A stretch of DNA of 64,000 nucleotides from Triglochin maritima (lineage: Eukaryota; Streptophyta; Magnoliopsida; Alismatales; Juncaginaceae), in NCBI GenBank assembly GCA_963682175.1, contig OY821772.1, positions 19,460,743 to 19,524,742 of the forward strand, in the 5' to 3' direction. This document shows positions 12,182 to 24,029 of this stretch, one piece after another (within the stretch, counting starts at the first letter, position 1; every line of letters starts with the position of its first letter). A model generated the notes under the pieces. The model ran no database searches, was not told where the DNA came from, and saw only the letters and a list, made by a program, of their open reading frames with translations. The position numbers were made by a program, and so were the translations under genes.

Positions 12182-13609
12182 TGTTGGATTTCATGTTTAA
12201 TTATGCATGTATATTTTTCGAATTTTTATGCATAATAAGGATCAATTACAATTTTCTACGATTTATTTCATGCATGCATCGGTTTGTTTCAATAACTAGT
12301 TTCGAAAACTTATTAAAACAAACATGGGCTCCGAAATTCATACCTAGAAGTTCTCTAAAACTTCTTGATGATCCGGAGATGCTGAAGAAGACGATCGTCG
12401 CTTCCCGTTGCGCCGGATGCCTCCGAGTGTTCACCGAAACCCTAAACAAGGTTGGAGAGAAAGGAGCTAGCCAATCAATCTCCAAACAAGCTTAGAATCT
12501 AACTACAAATCCCTTCCTTAATCTCTGAGATTTGTCCTTCCAAAGACTTAGAAAACTAAGAGAATTTTCGTGGATTTTTGTGGTGAATTAGGAGAGAAAA
12601 TATTTAGCAAACTTCTTCTAACATAATTAAGGAGAATAAGGACCTATTTATAGGCTCCAATCTTACTCTCAATCATGGCTATTCTTAAGCCACGAATTCT
12701 TGACATTTTCTCTCACAAACTAATTCCATAATGCATTATATGCACCCACCAAACGTTTGACCAAGTTTGGAGCTAATCCAATCATTGATCAAATTAATCT
12801 CTTAATTATCAAAGGCAGAAAATCGATCGGGACTCGGTCTACCGAGACATACTCGGTTAACCGAATATGTCACGTTCGGATTTCTGTGCACTTGACGGAT
12901 GACTGATTCTTAAGGAGAAAAATTCTTCTTAACCGTTCGGACGAATTCGCGTCTTTGACCGAGTTCCATTCGATTAACCGAAAATATCGGAACTGGACAA
13001 TGTTCGGTCGACCGTTTCTGGTTCGGTATACCGTCCCAGAGTTCCAGGCACTTTGGTCAAGTTAGGTCAATCAACTTGACCATCCATTCCACGTTCGGTT
13101 GACCGATCTACAGATCCTTCAGTCGACCGAACCTTAACGGATTACCGAACTTCTACCCGATTTTGCCTTTTCAAATTTTGGATTTATTTCCAACAAAATT
13201 TGAACTTTAGGGGTTTCAGCAAATTCACAACTTATGCAATATATTATCCTATGCAATAATAAATTATTGCATCCCATAATATATGCATCTCATATGAATT
13301 TATCATGATTCTAATTATGGTTATATATACAACATAATTGATTTTACTTGTTCACCACATGTGTCATATTTTCTATAAGAAACCCGACACATCATATGAA
13401 TCAAAATCAAGCTTCTTGTTTCCCGGTTTTTGCGGTGTGACCTATGGGAGGATCTAGACTAAGTTGGCAGTGATATTAAGAGTTTAATATCACAAGCTAT
13501 AAGCGGTATCTAGCTACACATTATAGCTCCCAATTAGTTAGACGTCTTAATTCCACTCGAACCAAAACTTGATCCATTTAGTGATGGAGTGCACCACTTG
13601 TGTCCGTCC
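12182..13609 (-). repeat. Copia-B 5' LTR, truncated
   Basis: Near-identical to 4736-6172. It stops abruptly at about 13609, where hAT transposase coding sequence begins, so roughly the first 0.7 kb of U3 is lost. The TATA region and the palindrome cluster (about 12833-13152) are kept. Confidence 0.88.
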
Positions 13610-14303
13610 CTAACTTCCTGTTTAAGGCACGAGTCACTAACTTCATGATACGTCATGGGTTTAAGTCCGGGTCCGTAAGTACAAGTAGCGGATATTGCTT
13701 CCTTCCAGTTAGGCGTCCTTACAGAGTTGAATGATATACCACATCTATAGAAAAGCTTAGACCATTTTTGATTAATTGTTTTCCTATCTTCTTTTCTAAA
13801 GGTTCTTTCGATGGTTGTTTGTTGGGAGCCGGAAACAACGTCCTTCCCACGTCCGCAAAATGGTGCCCACAAATGTTGTTTTTGTCTCTTTCGACCAGGA
13901 ACGGGGCGAGAATGGGATGTTGGGGTTCGAGCAGAACCGGAACCCGACCCGGTTTCCAGATCAAATTCTATGTTTTCTCGGTCTACATAATCATCAACAC
14001 ATACATTTTCGTTTTGTAATGTCCTACTGTTTCTAATCATGTATGCAGTTATGTCTTGTTTAACAAGTCAGGAACTTTATCACAAGTTCTAGCATTGCTA
14101 CCGGGTGTGTGTGCAAGATGTTGTTTGTGACGGGTTATACCACCTCTAGTTTCCTTACCGCATAACTCACAGACAATGCAGTTTTTATCATTAGCACTAA
14201 TGTAATGGGCAGTATTCCAACCAGGGTCATTTGTACGGGTAGGTCTTAGGTCACCGTAACTCTCATGATGCATAGGGAGACTAGTGCCGGGTACGTAGGT
14301 CAT
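13610..14303 (-). pseudogene. hAT transposase, N-terminal part with BED zinc finger
   Basis: Minus strand from ATG 14301-14303. Residues 40-70 form a BED zinc finger (CELCGKETRGG, then HKQHLAH), the DNA-binding module of hAT transposases. A frameshift near 14045 separates this from the following linker (NSRTLQNENVC, then a Ser/Gly-rich basic stretch). The homologous reading ends at SCLKQEV (about 13620), where it runs into truncated Copia-B LTR sequence. In hAT proteins of this type a DUF659-like region normally follows; it is absent from the window. Confidence 0.82.
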
Positions 14304-14791
14304 ATCTTAAAACTAGACTAATATAAAAATTTAGAATAATATGAAAATAAAATACTAATTAATTTAATTCTAAAGAGAAGTTAGAAAGAGTGCACTTGAT
14401 TTTGGCGGTTTAAGAATGAAGAACTGGATCGGAGACTTCACTTTCCAACTTCAAAACTAAGCACCATACCGGAGACTTAATCGCAAAAACTTGATGATTA
14501 GGAAACTTGATGATTAGAATAGAATTATGAAGAAGAATAGAATGAGCGATTTGTGAAAAATGAAGAGGTTTGGAGGGGTTTCTATAGGAATTGGGGGTAG
14601 TGGCAAACTTGTAAATTTTGAAAAAACACAAAAAGTAGAGAGTCGTTGGAGTGCCTCCAACGGCTCTTGCCTAGGCGATCGTCCATTTCGCCCAGCTTTG
14701 CTGGGCGAAAGGCGGTGGTCGCCCAGGCGACCACCACGACGGGCGGTTGCCTACCGCCTAGGCGATCGCCTACGTGAACACTGCAATAGAT

Positions 14792-15804
14792 AGTAATATA
14801 GGTTTAAAAATTCAATATAGTCATTTGAAAAAAAAAACTTTGCCGTTCTATATTGATATTAAAAAAATGAAATAGCAATGCCCATATTTTAAAATTAAAT
14901 AAAAAATATTGAAAGAACTTGACCTTAAAGTAAATAGAGAGAATCTCGGTCCAATATATATGGGACTTCACAACCATTCATGCTCACAATTCTATTTATC
15001 TTGGAAGTGAGTTTTGTGTGCCACCATGTTAGTTCTCTACTATGCTCAACCCCATCAACATCCATTGTTTTCCCCCTTTTGATGTGGATGTATCCGGCAG
15101 TGCCTCCTCTACCACTTGCAACCCCTCCGTCATTCGAGTATCATCAACCTAATGTGAGATCTATTTCTAAGTCTGTTATTTTTTATGAATTTTTTATACT
15201 AAAGAACTTTAAGTGAGATTTATTTGTCTAGTTTGTTTCTTCTTAAGTAGATAGTTTTTTATTCCAAAAAAATACATTTTCTGTCTTTTAAAAAGTTGTT
15301 TGAGGTTTTCCTAAAATATAGAGCCTTCAATAAAATACTAAATCCTTCAAGATTAGAGATTTTCAATCCAAGTTTGTTTCCTTCTGCATTAAATACATTT
15401 TCTTCCCTAAAACTTGTTTGTGTTTTTTTAGTTTTTTCTTCCTTCTCTTGCGAAGTTGCAAGTGGCTTTTTTGGGATCCTTCATGTTTGTTCTTTTCAAC
15501 ATTAAGGATTTATTAAAGGTTGTTTTATTATTCACAAGTTTCATTTAAAGACGAACTTTTTTTGTTTGCTAAAAAGTCACATAAAAGTTTTCTTTCCTCG
15601 TTTTTTATATAAGAACTCCTTTTTTTCTTCCGAAAAAAGTGTCGTGAGGTTTTTTTTGTCTTCTTTCTAAAAAAATCCCCTTTCATTTAAAGGTGATGCA
15701 AGGTTACCAAGTTTAGTAACTTAATTGCAAAAATATTCCTTGGTGTTGTTGACATTCATAGAATAAAAAAATAATAATAATATAAATGTTTCGAGAAATA
15801 TTAG
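14792..15804. repeat. AT-rich DNA with dispersed repeat R1 (about 15030-15340)
   Basis: The part 15030-15340 recurs at 45535-45925. Both contain the reading TPPSFEY..PNVRSISKSVIF and a shared 3' block TTGTTTGAGGTTTTCCTAAA. The repeat class is not recognised; it may be an old transposon or a captured exon. The rest of the interval is T-rich and featureless. Confidence 0.5.
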
Positions 15805-16129
15805 TGTAACATCTCGAAACAGCGAAAATTTTAAAAAAATCGTCAATATAACAGAGACCAATAATCAAAGACGGGACTGTTACTTCTCATCAAATATGTA
15901 AGCGGTGCACCATATTACATCAGAGTTTGTCAACACAATACATGATTACAACAGAACAACAAAGGGAGATAAAAGTAATCATGTCGACCTCAGTGGTCCG
16001 AAAGAGAGGATCTGATCCCAAAATGCATGCGCCCGCTGATCACCACCCAACTGGACCTATTGTGGTCCTGAAAAAGATGTAACAACAATGCCTGAGTTTC
16101 CATATGGAAACCTCGTATGCTAAGCTCAC

Positions 16130-17288
16130 TGATGAGAATTTAATTTATACCGCAAGTGCACGACATCAATGAAGACGTGACAAGTACGGGTCGAACACAA
16201 GGAGGGAGAGATATTGTTATTTTTGTGATTTTCGATTAAGAAAAGAAAGAGAGAGAAATAAGGTTGGTTTGAGATTTTGGATTTTTTAATTTTCTAAAGC
16301 AAGAACAACAAAAACAAACTATGAATAAAACAAATATGGATGAGAGTCCAGCGGGTGGGGTTTAGATATCGAGTTTTGTTTAGAGAAATCTGAAACTTAT
16401 AATAAATCACATTAGTTATAAAGCATTACATGATAAATGATTCAACATAAACTCAAGTAATCAAAATATACTAACACAAAATTAAAATAATAACATCATT
16501 CTTCTTCTCATCACCCTAAATCCGTCACCCCCGCCCTTTGGAGAGAGTTAGAAACTCATGGATGGAGGGAAGGAGAAGGGGTCCTAGAGAAACTATAAAA
16601 GAAAACTAAAAACAAGAAATAAACCAACAGAATTCTATTGCTAAAGAATGGAATAAAAACTAGTCTCTTCACAACATCATTTCGGGGCTATTTATAGCCG
16701 ATATAAGGGACCCATGTATGAAATAGGAAAGTACACGCGTCATGACACGACTGGAAAAAATCCGGGGGCACAGATTGAAAGGGGTGCGGCGTTTTTGCCG
16801 CAAGTTGTATGTGATGTGCTGCGGAATCGCCGCAATTTTAGCTCTGATTGGATCCGGATTTTTCCTGTGTGTTTATGGTATGATTTAAATATCCTTTGCG
16901 CGTCCGGATTGATTTCTTTCCTTTCTTTTGAGCTCCGAATTAATTCTTCATACATTTGGAGATCCAAATTGATTTTTTCTTTAGAACCTCTCCAAAATAA
17001 TAATTTGGTACTTGTAATTTGCAGTCGGGTCCTCGGCTTTTTGCAATTAAGTCCCTGGCTACTTTTGTGCTTAGGTCATTGGTCTTTTTGTAATTAGGTC
17101 TTTGAATACTTTTATGCTTGGATGGACTTCAATTTGAACCCCGATAATCTTGAACTTAGTCTTTCTGACAGAAATGAGTCTCTTGCACGTGTTTATGCTC
17201 GGGATATGGGTAATTTGCATTCAGGTCCCTGTATTCTGTAAAGTTAATCTGAATGAACGACATATGATGCAATGTATGCAATGCATCA
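16130..17288 (-). repeat. TR-A 3' LTR (1159 bp)
   Basis: Contains a palindromic TATA region GGCTATTTATAGCC (16686-16699). It shares the conserved terminus CCGCAAGTGCACG with other Tat-like LTRs in the window. Confidence 0.85.
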
Positions 17289-18259
17289 AATACCCCCACA
17301 CCTAGATTTTGCTCGTCCCTAGCAAAACAAAATATAAGAAAAATGAAAACAGGGAAATATTAACTCACTTTTGTAGGAATCACGGTTGCACTTAGCATGT
17401 GCAACAAGCCTTTAAACCCCTAAATTTCCTTAGAGGACGAGTTTTGTCTCATGAGGGTTTTCAGTTGACACACCCACAAAGTCTTAATTCAACATTTTAT
17501 TAATAACTCTCAATATCTCCACCTCAACCTTATACATCTCACTTAGAATTCTTGCATGCTCATTATATAAATCTAGCTCAAAAAAATCTGACTTGGTCTT
17601 CATTCCTCCAATATTCTCACCACTAACCCTTCTACACGTGTTATCACTTAACTTATTTTGCACGCCTCCTCTGGTGGTGAAGTATCATTCGGATCAACCA
17701 TGGCATGGATCATTCTTTTAACTTTGGGCCTTGAGTATCTTAAAGTAATTTTATTTTTTTTTATTTTTTTCCGTGATTCAACACATTTGCTTTTTCTAAC
17801 ACTTTTACCCTTTTTGCATTTGTGTAGCGAGTATGGTCGATAATCCCGAGCTGGCAGACTCAAGATACCGGGTTTTAAGATACCCCTACGGACCAGTGAC
17901 TCGAACGCTTGGGCTTTTGTAATCATTTTGCAAGATGTGTTTTCCTTACTTTTATTCCCCTTTTATTTTCCTCAATGCTTAATTGTTACTAGAAGTCCAC
18001 ACTTCCCGGTATATTTTCCTCAACCACTGCTTTTTATCAACCACTTCAAAGATTTGATTCATCCAATTTAAGCGCATACATGTCTTAAAGGGTAATGGGT
18101 TATTTCTTTGGAACTTAGATTTATGTCATAGTTTCTACAAGTAGAGTTATATAATAAGGAACAAAAACTCCATGCAATTTGTACACGGGTTTTGGCAGTT
18201 CAATGTTAAGCTATGTCATGGAGCATTGAATATATTTTTTAAACCAACAGAATATATAC

Positions 18260-18303
<44 letters not shown>

Positions 18304-18413
18304 ACACCCCCACACACCTAAATCATGCATTGTCCTCAATGTATGCAAAGATAAAGCAAATGCACTTATTAGCTGAGTCAACTTGCGGTAGAGGGATTTG
18401 AATTTGCTCAGAG
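17289..18413 (-). other. TR-A 3' untranslated region with hairpin
   Basis: Non-coding. It contains the polypurine tract beside the LTR and a 7-bp-stem hairpin GTTGCAC...GTGCAAC (17385-17405) shared with TR-B, plus a TAGA microsatellite (about 18258-18302). Confidence 0.6.
18258..18302. repeat. (TAGA)n microsatellite
   Basis: About eleven uninterrupted TAGA units inside the TR-A untranslated region. Confidence 0.9.
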
Positions 18414-19628
18414 TCAACCATAGTCAGAACTGGATTGAATGTCACCATGTTGGTGCATGTATCCAGTTGAATTGTTCCCCATGTTGCCCTGAGGTAAAGA
18501 TTCCACACCCTTCACATGTGTTGGTTCTCTTATTTGCTCGAGTGATGGGGATTGGGTAGATGAATTTCTCCCCCTTTTCTCACTTTCTTTTTGATTTTGT
18601 GATAATTTATTTGATTCAGAAATCTTATAGATACGCGATCTCATCACAACATGACTTTGATTGCATACTATTTCTGGTTCACTGTCAACATGAAAGATAT
18701 TAAATTCAGCTTTTAAATTTCCAAAAGATAGTTGCATGAGCCCATTTCGACAATTTATCAAAGCTTCAGAAGTGGGTAGAAAGGGTCTGCCTAGTATTAT
18801 AGGGATTTGTCTCTTAGGATCGACAACAGGTTCAGTGTCTAGAACGACAAAATCCACTGGGTAAATTAAATCATCAACCTTAATCACAACATCCTCTATT
18901 ATACCTCTTGGTTTCTTAACAGAGCAATCAGCAAATTGAAGGGTTGTCTTAGAGGGTTTTAGTGGACCAAGGTTTAGTTGCTCATAGACAGAGAACGGGA
19001 GTAGGTTAACACTAGCACCAAGGTCTAGAAGGGCTTTGTTGATAAAAGTATCTCCTATCGCAAATGAAATTGTGGGACACCCAGGGTCCTTATACTTTAT
19101 AGGAGATGAGTTGGACAGAATAGAGCTTATGTTTGCAGTCAAGAATTTCTTCTTTGGTACGTTCGTTTTTCTCGTCTTAGTGCACAGATCCTTTAAGAAT
19201 TTATCATAAGCAGGTATTTGTTGAATCATGTCTAGGAGTGGAATATTCACCTTAAATTGCTTAAATACTTCCAAGATTTTCTCCATTTGTGCACTTGAGC
19301 TCTTATTGAGTCTATTGGGGAATGGGGCTTTAGGAACATAGACTCGCTCAGGTTGAGCTATAGGGCCAGGTTGACTAGGTGGGTTGGCCTTTTCAATTTG
19401 GACTTCAGGTTCAATGGTTAGGTCACATGTGGGTGCTTGACGGCTAGATTGATTAGGAGCCCTAGGATTTACCACATTGTTATCAACTTGTTTTCCGGAC
19501 CGTAATGATACAACTGCATTTATTTGTTGGAACGGTCCCTCCTCATGAACCTTTTGCACCGGTCTAGGGTTGTTACTTCCTAGAGGTGGTTGATATGGCT
19601 GATATTGATTATTAGGTCTTGGATTCAC
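18414..19628 (-). pseudogene. Gag C-terminus and retropepsin-like protease of TR-A
   Basis: 404 open codons in a frame shifted from the gag ORF (shift near 19660). The N-terminal ~110 residues are Pro/Gln/Asn-rich gag tail. A retropepsin follows with the active-site motif ALLDLGASVNLLP near residue 200 (D-L-G instead of the usual D-T/S-G, common in Athila/Tat elements) and the second conserved strand ILGRPFLPTS near 280. The frame ends about 90 residues later with no reverse transcriptase, and only untranslated sequence follows to the polypurine tract. The protease would cleave gag in particles. Whether the ORF was ever fused to more pol cannot be told. Confidence 0.8.
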
Positions 19629-19639
19629 CTCAGGTTGAC

Positions 19640-20980
19640 ATGGAAACTAACCCTTTTCTCTTTCACCTAAACAATTTGTGCTAGTTGGATGACCTGTGTT
19701 TCTAGCCTTTGGAAGGATTGGGTGGTTGTTTGCATAAAAGTCTTAACCAAATTTTCCAAGCTTGTCAACCTAACATCATAATCTCCATTGTTACTAAACC
19801 CAGATTATGTATTATTTTGGTTATACGGGTTTGGTTGTTGTCTAGGAGGTTGACCTTATTGGCTCCCTGAAAGATTGGGATGATTACGTCAACCCAGGTT
19901 ATAGGTTGATGCGTATGGGTCATTTCTAGAATGGTTAAATGCGGCATTAACTTGTTCCAAGTCCGCACAATCCTCCATTATATGACCAGTTTGACCACAT
20001 CTAGAGCAAGGGATAGAAGAGGTTTGATTCACTAGGGGTCGGGTTTTTAGCTCTAGACTTTCCATTCTACGCATAAGGGTAGCTAGTTTTGCTTCAGCAG
20101 CTCTAGTAGCATCTACAGCTAAGACACCTGGTTTGGGTTGACTTGCTATTCTAGATCCAATACTCGGGTTATTCGGTGCTCTAGCATTGTCCAATTGCAT
20201 ACTATTTTCGGCTAAATCCTCAAGAAAAGTCCAAGCATCATTCTCATTTTTGGACATAAAGTTTCCTTGGTTTACAGATTCTACCATAACCCTAGATGTA
20301 GGTATTAATCCCTCATAAATAATTTGGCACAATTGCCATCTTGGAATATCATGATGAGGGCATTGGGTCAACAGGCTCTTAAATCTTTCTAAATAGGAAT
20401 AGAACGACTCACTCTCAGATTGAACGATTGCAACAATTTCAATCCTAATCCTAATAGCCTTATGGTTGGGGAAATATTTCTTTAAGAATACTTGAACAAA
20501 CTCGGCCCAACTCCTAATAGATCTTTCAGCTAGACTATATAGCCATTTCTTAGCGTCGTCTTTCAGTGTTAGAGGCACGAATTTAAGACGCACTGCCTCC
20601 TCAGAGATATGCTGGTATTGCATAAGGGAGCAGATTTCCTCAAATTCTCTAAGGAAGATATATGGGTCTTCCTTAGAGGTGAACTTGGACAACATACTCA
20701 TGTATTGTGCCTTATGTTCGAAGTTGTGACCCGGTATGATGGGCATAACGATGCACGATGGCTGAGCAGCCATCGTTGGGTAGCACCGATCCCTCAGAGT
20801 CATAAGTGGTGCAACAGGTTGGTCCACTACATTCTCACTTATTGGATCCGGGTGAAGTGGTGCAACAGGTGGATTAGGGCTAAACTCTAGACTGGAATCT
20901 AGATGAACTCGTGAGAGTTGATTGCTCAAGTCCCGAACCCAAATATGAGTGCACCGGTTTGAATCAATTTTTGAATTCAA
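19640..20980 (-). pseudogene. Athila/Tat-like gag of TR-A
   Basis: Open from 20980 to the stop at 19889 (363 codons). The Retrotrans_gag capsid domain lies at roughly residues 105-220 (KDDAKKWLYSL, then SWAEFVQVFLKKYFP and ESFYSYLERFKSLLTQCPHH). A zinc knuckle CSRCGQTGHIMEDC lies near residue 325. The likely true start is the MTLRDRCYP methionine near residue 60, but upstream methionines are possible. Homology continues past the stop: the conserved Trp codon after YNLG is TGA, and three further stops occur before 19640 (LVKTFMQTTTQSFQRLETQV reads through). The gene is therefore recently broken by point mutations. Gag would form the particle for element RNA. Confidence 0.83.
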
Positions 20981-21251
20981 ATTCCAAATTTAAATTCCAA
21001 ATTCAAATTCAAGAATCAATTGATTTTTTTTTATAATTTTTTTTTCAAAAATGGAAACAAACAATAGAAGGGGGAAAGATCAGAAACGAATCCTAATCTA
21101 GAGAATTGAGATGAGAAGAGAAAGAAGACTCAGATGAGAAGGGAAACGTAACTCTAAAAGGAAACCACCCAACTGGACCTATTGTGGTCCTGAAAAAGAT
21201 GTAACAACAATGCCTGAGTTTCCATAAGGAAACCTCGTATGCCAAGCTCAC

Positions 21252-22414
21252 TGATGAGAATTTAATTTATATCGCAAGTGCACGACGTCAATGAAGACGT
21301 GGCAAGTACGGGTCGAACACAAGGAGGGAGAGATATTGTTATTTTTGTGATTTTCGATTAAGGAAAGAAAGAGAGAGAAATAAGGTTGGTTTGATATTTT
21401 GGATTTTTTTAATTTTCTAAAGCAAGAACAACAAAAACAAACTATGAATAAAACAAATATGGATAAGAGTCCAGCGGGTGGGGTTTAGATATCGAGTTTT
21501 GTTTAGAGAAATCTGAAACTTATAATAAATCACATTAGTTATAAAGCATTACATGATAAATGATTCAACATAAACTCAAGTAATCAAAATATACTGACAC
21601 GAAATTAAAATAATAACATCATTCTTCTTCTCATCACCCTAAATCCGTCACCCCCACCCTTTGGAGAGAGTTAGAAACTCATGGATGGAGGGAAGGAGAA
21701 GGGGTCCTAGAGAAACTACAAAAGAAAACTAAAAACAAGAAATAAACCAACAGAATTTTATTGCTAAAGAATGGAATAAAAACTAGTCTGTTCACAACAT
21801 CGTTTCGGGGCTATTTATAGCCGATACAAGGGACTCATGTATGAAATAGGAAAGTACACGTGTCATGACACGACTGGACAAAATCCGGGGGCACAGATCG
21901 AAAGGGTGTGCGGAGGAATCGCTGCAATTTTAGCTCTGATTGGATCTGGATTTTTCCTGTGTGTTTATGGTATGATTTAAATGTCTTTTGCGCGTCCGGA
22001 TTGATTTCTTTCCTTTCTTTTGAGCTCCAAATTAATTCTTCATATATTTGGAGATCCAAATTGATTTTTCTTTAGAACTTCTCCAAAAATAATATTTTGG
22101 TACTTGTAATTTGCAGTCGGCTCCTCGGCTTTTTGCAATTAAGTCCCTGCTACTTTTGTCCTTAGATCTTTGGCCTTTTTGTAATTAGGTCTTTGAATGC
22201 TTTTATGCTTGGATGAACTTCAATTTGAACCCCGATAATCTTGAACTTGGTCTCTATGACAAAAATGAGTCTCTTGCACGCGTTTATGCTCGGGATATGG
22301 GTAATTTGCATTCAGGTCCCTGTATTATGAGACTAAACACATACCTTAGTAGCATTTATTGAAATAAAGTTAATCTGAATGAACGACATATGATGCATTG
22401 TATACAATGCATCA
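21252..22414 (-). repeat. TR-A 5' LTR (1163 bp)
   Basis: Close copy of 16130-17288. A short internal deletion around 21906 relative to the other LTR removes part of the TTTTTGCCGC region. Confidence 0.85.
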
Positions 22415-22419
22415 CTCAC

Positions 22420-23982
22420 CTATATGCATGCAGTAATACAAATGAACCTATCATACTAGTAGCATGTCATGTCATCAACAGTAAGGAAAACAGTTCCCCC
22501 GAAGGGTAACGCAGGACATCAGTCCGACAATCATCATCGGGTCTCCCAAGGAGACCTACCGTAGGCACATACGGTCTAACGGAACATGACGTGACACTCC
22601 CCACACGTGGCTACACTAATCATGGGGTTCGGCAAAGAACATCCTCCACGAGCCGCAAACACCAACCGCACTGCTATAAAAGCAGGGCAGGGACCTCCGT
22701 AGCCATCCAGGTCGGCAGCCACCTCGCCCAATGACAGTTGCGTGCTCGCAAAACATCATACATTGAGATCCACGATCCCTCAGGCCTGCTACTCTACAAT
22801 GTGTCCATCAATATATCACATCAAGTCATGATCCTTACACGGAGGTGACACGTCCCGAACACCCACACTCTTCCACACGGCGGTCCCTAGGCAGGCACAC
22901 TTACGCACCCATCGTCACCTCCCGTCTCACAAACAAAGCGAGGACACGAATTTCCGTGGATAGAGTTGGCATCCTAAAAAGGACTGAGAATTCGGTTCTG
23001 TGCACAAACGGTAGACCGAAAGAGGCAACCCGGTCGACCGTTTCCATGAAAGGTTCGGTCGACCGAAAGTCTAAAACGGTCGAACTCTCTACGCAAAATC
23101 TAAGTCCCAACGGTCGAACAGAGATCTAAAACCGATCGACCGATACGAGGTCAAAATCCGGAGTTTGGTCATTATCAATTCAAAACTACCGGTCGACCGA
23201 CTCAAGGGTCTCGGTCGACCGAAAACTACCAGGGCATCCTAGTAGTTCTAAGTCATATAACGGTGGAACGCATAACCATAAACGGTCGAACAAGCATGCC
23301 TTTCTATTCAATACACTTAAGTTCCGGTCGAAGGAACCCAAGGAACCGGTCGACCAAAACACGACAGGCAATCCCAACTCACCAGCAAAATACACTACCG
23401 GTCGACCGCCACAAGGCATCGTTCTACCGGTGATGGTTAAAGTCGGGTAAAATACACTACATCGGTCGACCTCCCGAAGGAACCCGGTCGACCGTTGGTC
23501 GTCTTCAACCTCGCGTCAGCCGAGGATTTACGCAAAACACACCGTCGGAGAGGTCTCCGACCTCCCCCGACTGACCAAAACAACCCTCCCACGAGGGTGA
23601 ACCACAAAATTACACTAAGAAGCTGGCATACCTCAAGAGAACGACGAAACTCGTCGGAGCCTCGTTCGCGCACGCCTTCTTCGAAACCTCCTCGTGCGTC
23701 CACCTCCGCACACCTCTTGCCGGAACCGCACGCCTACACCACCGGGGTCGACTCCCCCATAGCTATCGCCGGACAAGGAAAAGAGTGAGAGAGAAGTAAG
23801 GGAGACAGAGAAAAAAACGTTTCTCTTAACCCCACCCAACTCCATCATCACAGCCTCCCTCAACCCATCCCCTACCCAACCTAAACTCCTCCATCCCCAT
23901 GCACGCACAGTGCAATTTTTCTCTTACCCATGCAAAGTCACCCTTTAATCACTATTAACACCCTAAACCTAGGTTAGGGACA
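22420..23982 (-). repeat. G1 3' LTR, major segment
   Basis: Continues the LTR begun at 15805-16129, as shown by colinear alignment with the solo LTR at 28422-30617. It contains CGGTCGACCG palindromes at about 23010-23500. The LTR starts TGTCCCTAACC (minus, 23982). Confidence 0.82.
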
Positions 23983-24029
23983 TAATAATCCATCCCCTTA
24001 AAAGGATTTCGTCCCGTAATCAAAGCAAC

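Larger units (their letters stand above)
4736..13609 (-). mobile_element. Copia-B LTR retrotransposon inserted in the hAT transposase
   Basis: Minus-strand Copia element. The 3' LTR is 4736-6865 (2130 bp), the 5' LTR is 12182-13609 (truncated), and the internal region 6866-12181 holds gag and pol remnants. A polypurine tract sits beside the 3' LTR (minus AAGTGGGAGAT ending at 6866) and a Met-tRNA-like primer binding site beside the 5' LTR (minus TGGTATCAGTGC, just left of 12182). About 23 differences are countable by eye between the two LTRs over ~1.43 kb, so insertion is fairly recent, yet the coding region is badly decayed. No target duplication remains because the 5' LTR end is deleted. 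Confidence 0.88.
3223..14783 (-). mobile_element. hAT transposon with 8-bp target duplication, split by Copia-B
   Basis: Flanked by a perfect 8-bp duplication CAATAGAT at 3215-3222 and 14784-14791, the hAT signature. Termini are CAATGTTCACGGAACGCC on the left and, reversed, CAGTGTTCACGTAGGCG on the right. Both subterminal regions repeat CGCCTAGGCG-type palindromes (3236-3300 and 14660-14775). The minus-strand transposase is in two pieces (13610-14303 and 3585-4735) separated by the 8.9-kb Copia-B insertion. Without that insertion about 2.7 kb of the transposon remains. The central transposase segment is missing, apparently by a deletion that also removed the outer ~0.7 kb of the Copia-B 5' LTR. 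Confidence 0.88.
16130..22414 (-). mobile_element. TR-A: gag-protease-only LTR element nested in the G1 LTR
   Basis: LTRs at 16130-17288 and 21252-22414, each starting TGATGAG and ending GCATCA, flanked by the 5-bp duplication CTCAC (16125-16129; 22415-22419). The direction is minus, because the polypurine tract GGTGTGGGGGTATT lies beside the left LTR. The internal region codes only for Athila/Tat-like gag and protease; no reverse transcriptase or integrase is present, so it is non-autonomous. The expected primer site next to the right LTR is missing. Instead 88 bp of G1 LTR (21164-21251) are repeated there, matching 16042-16129. Confidence 0.85.
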
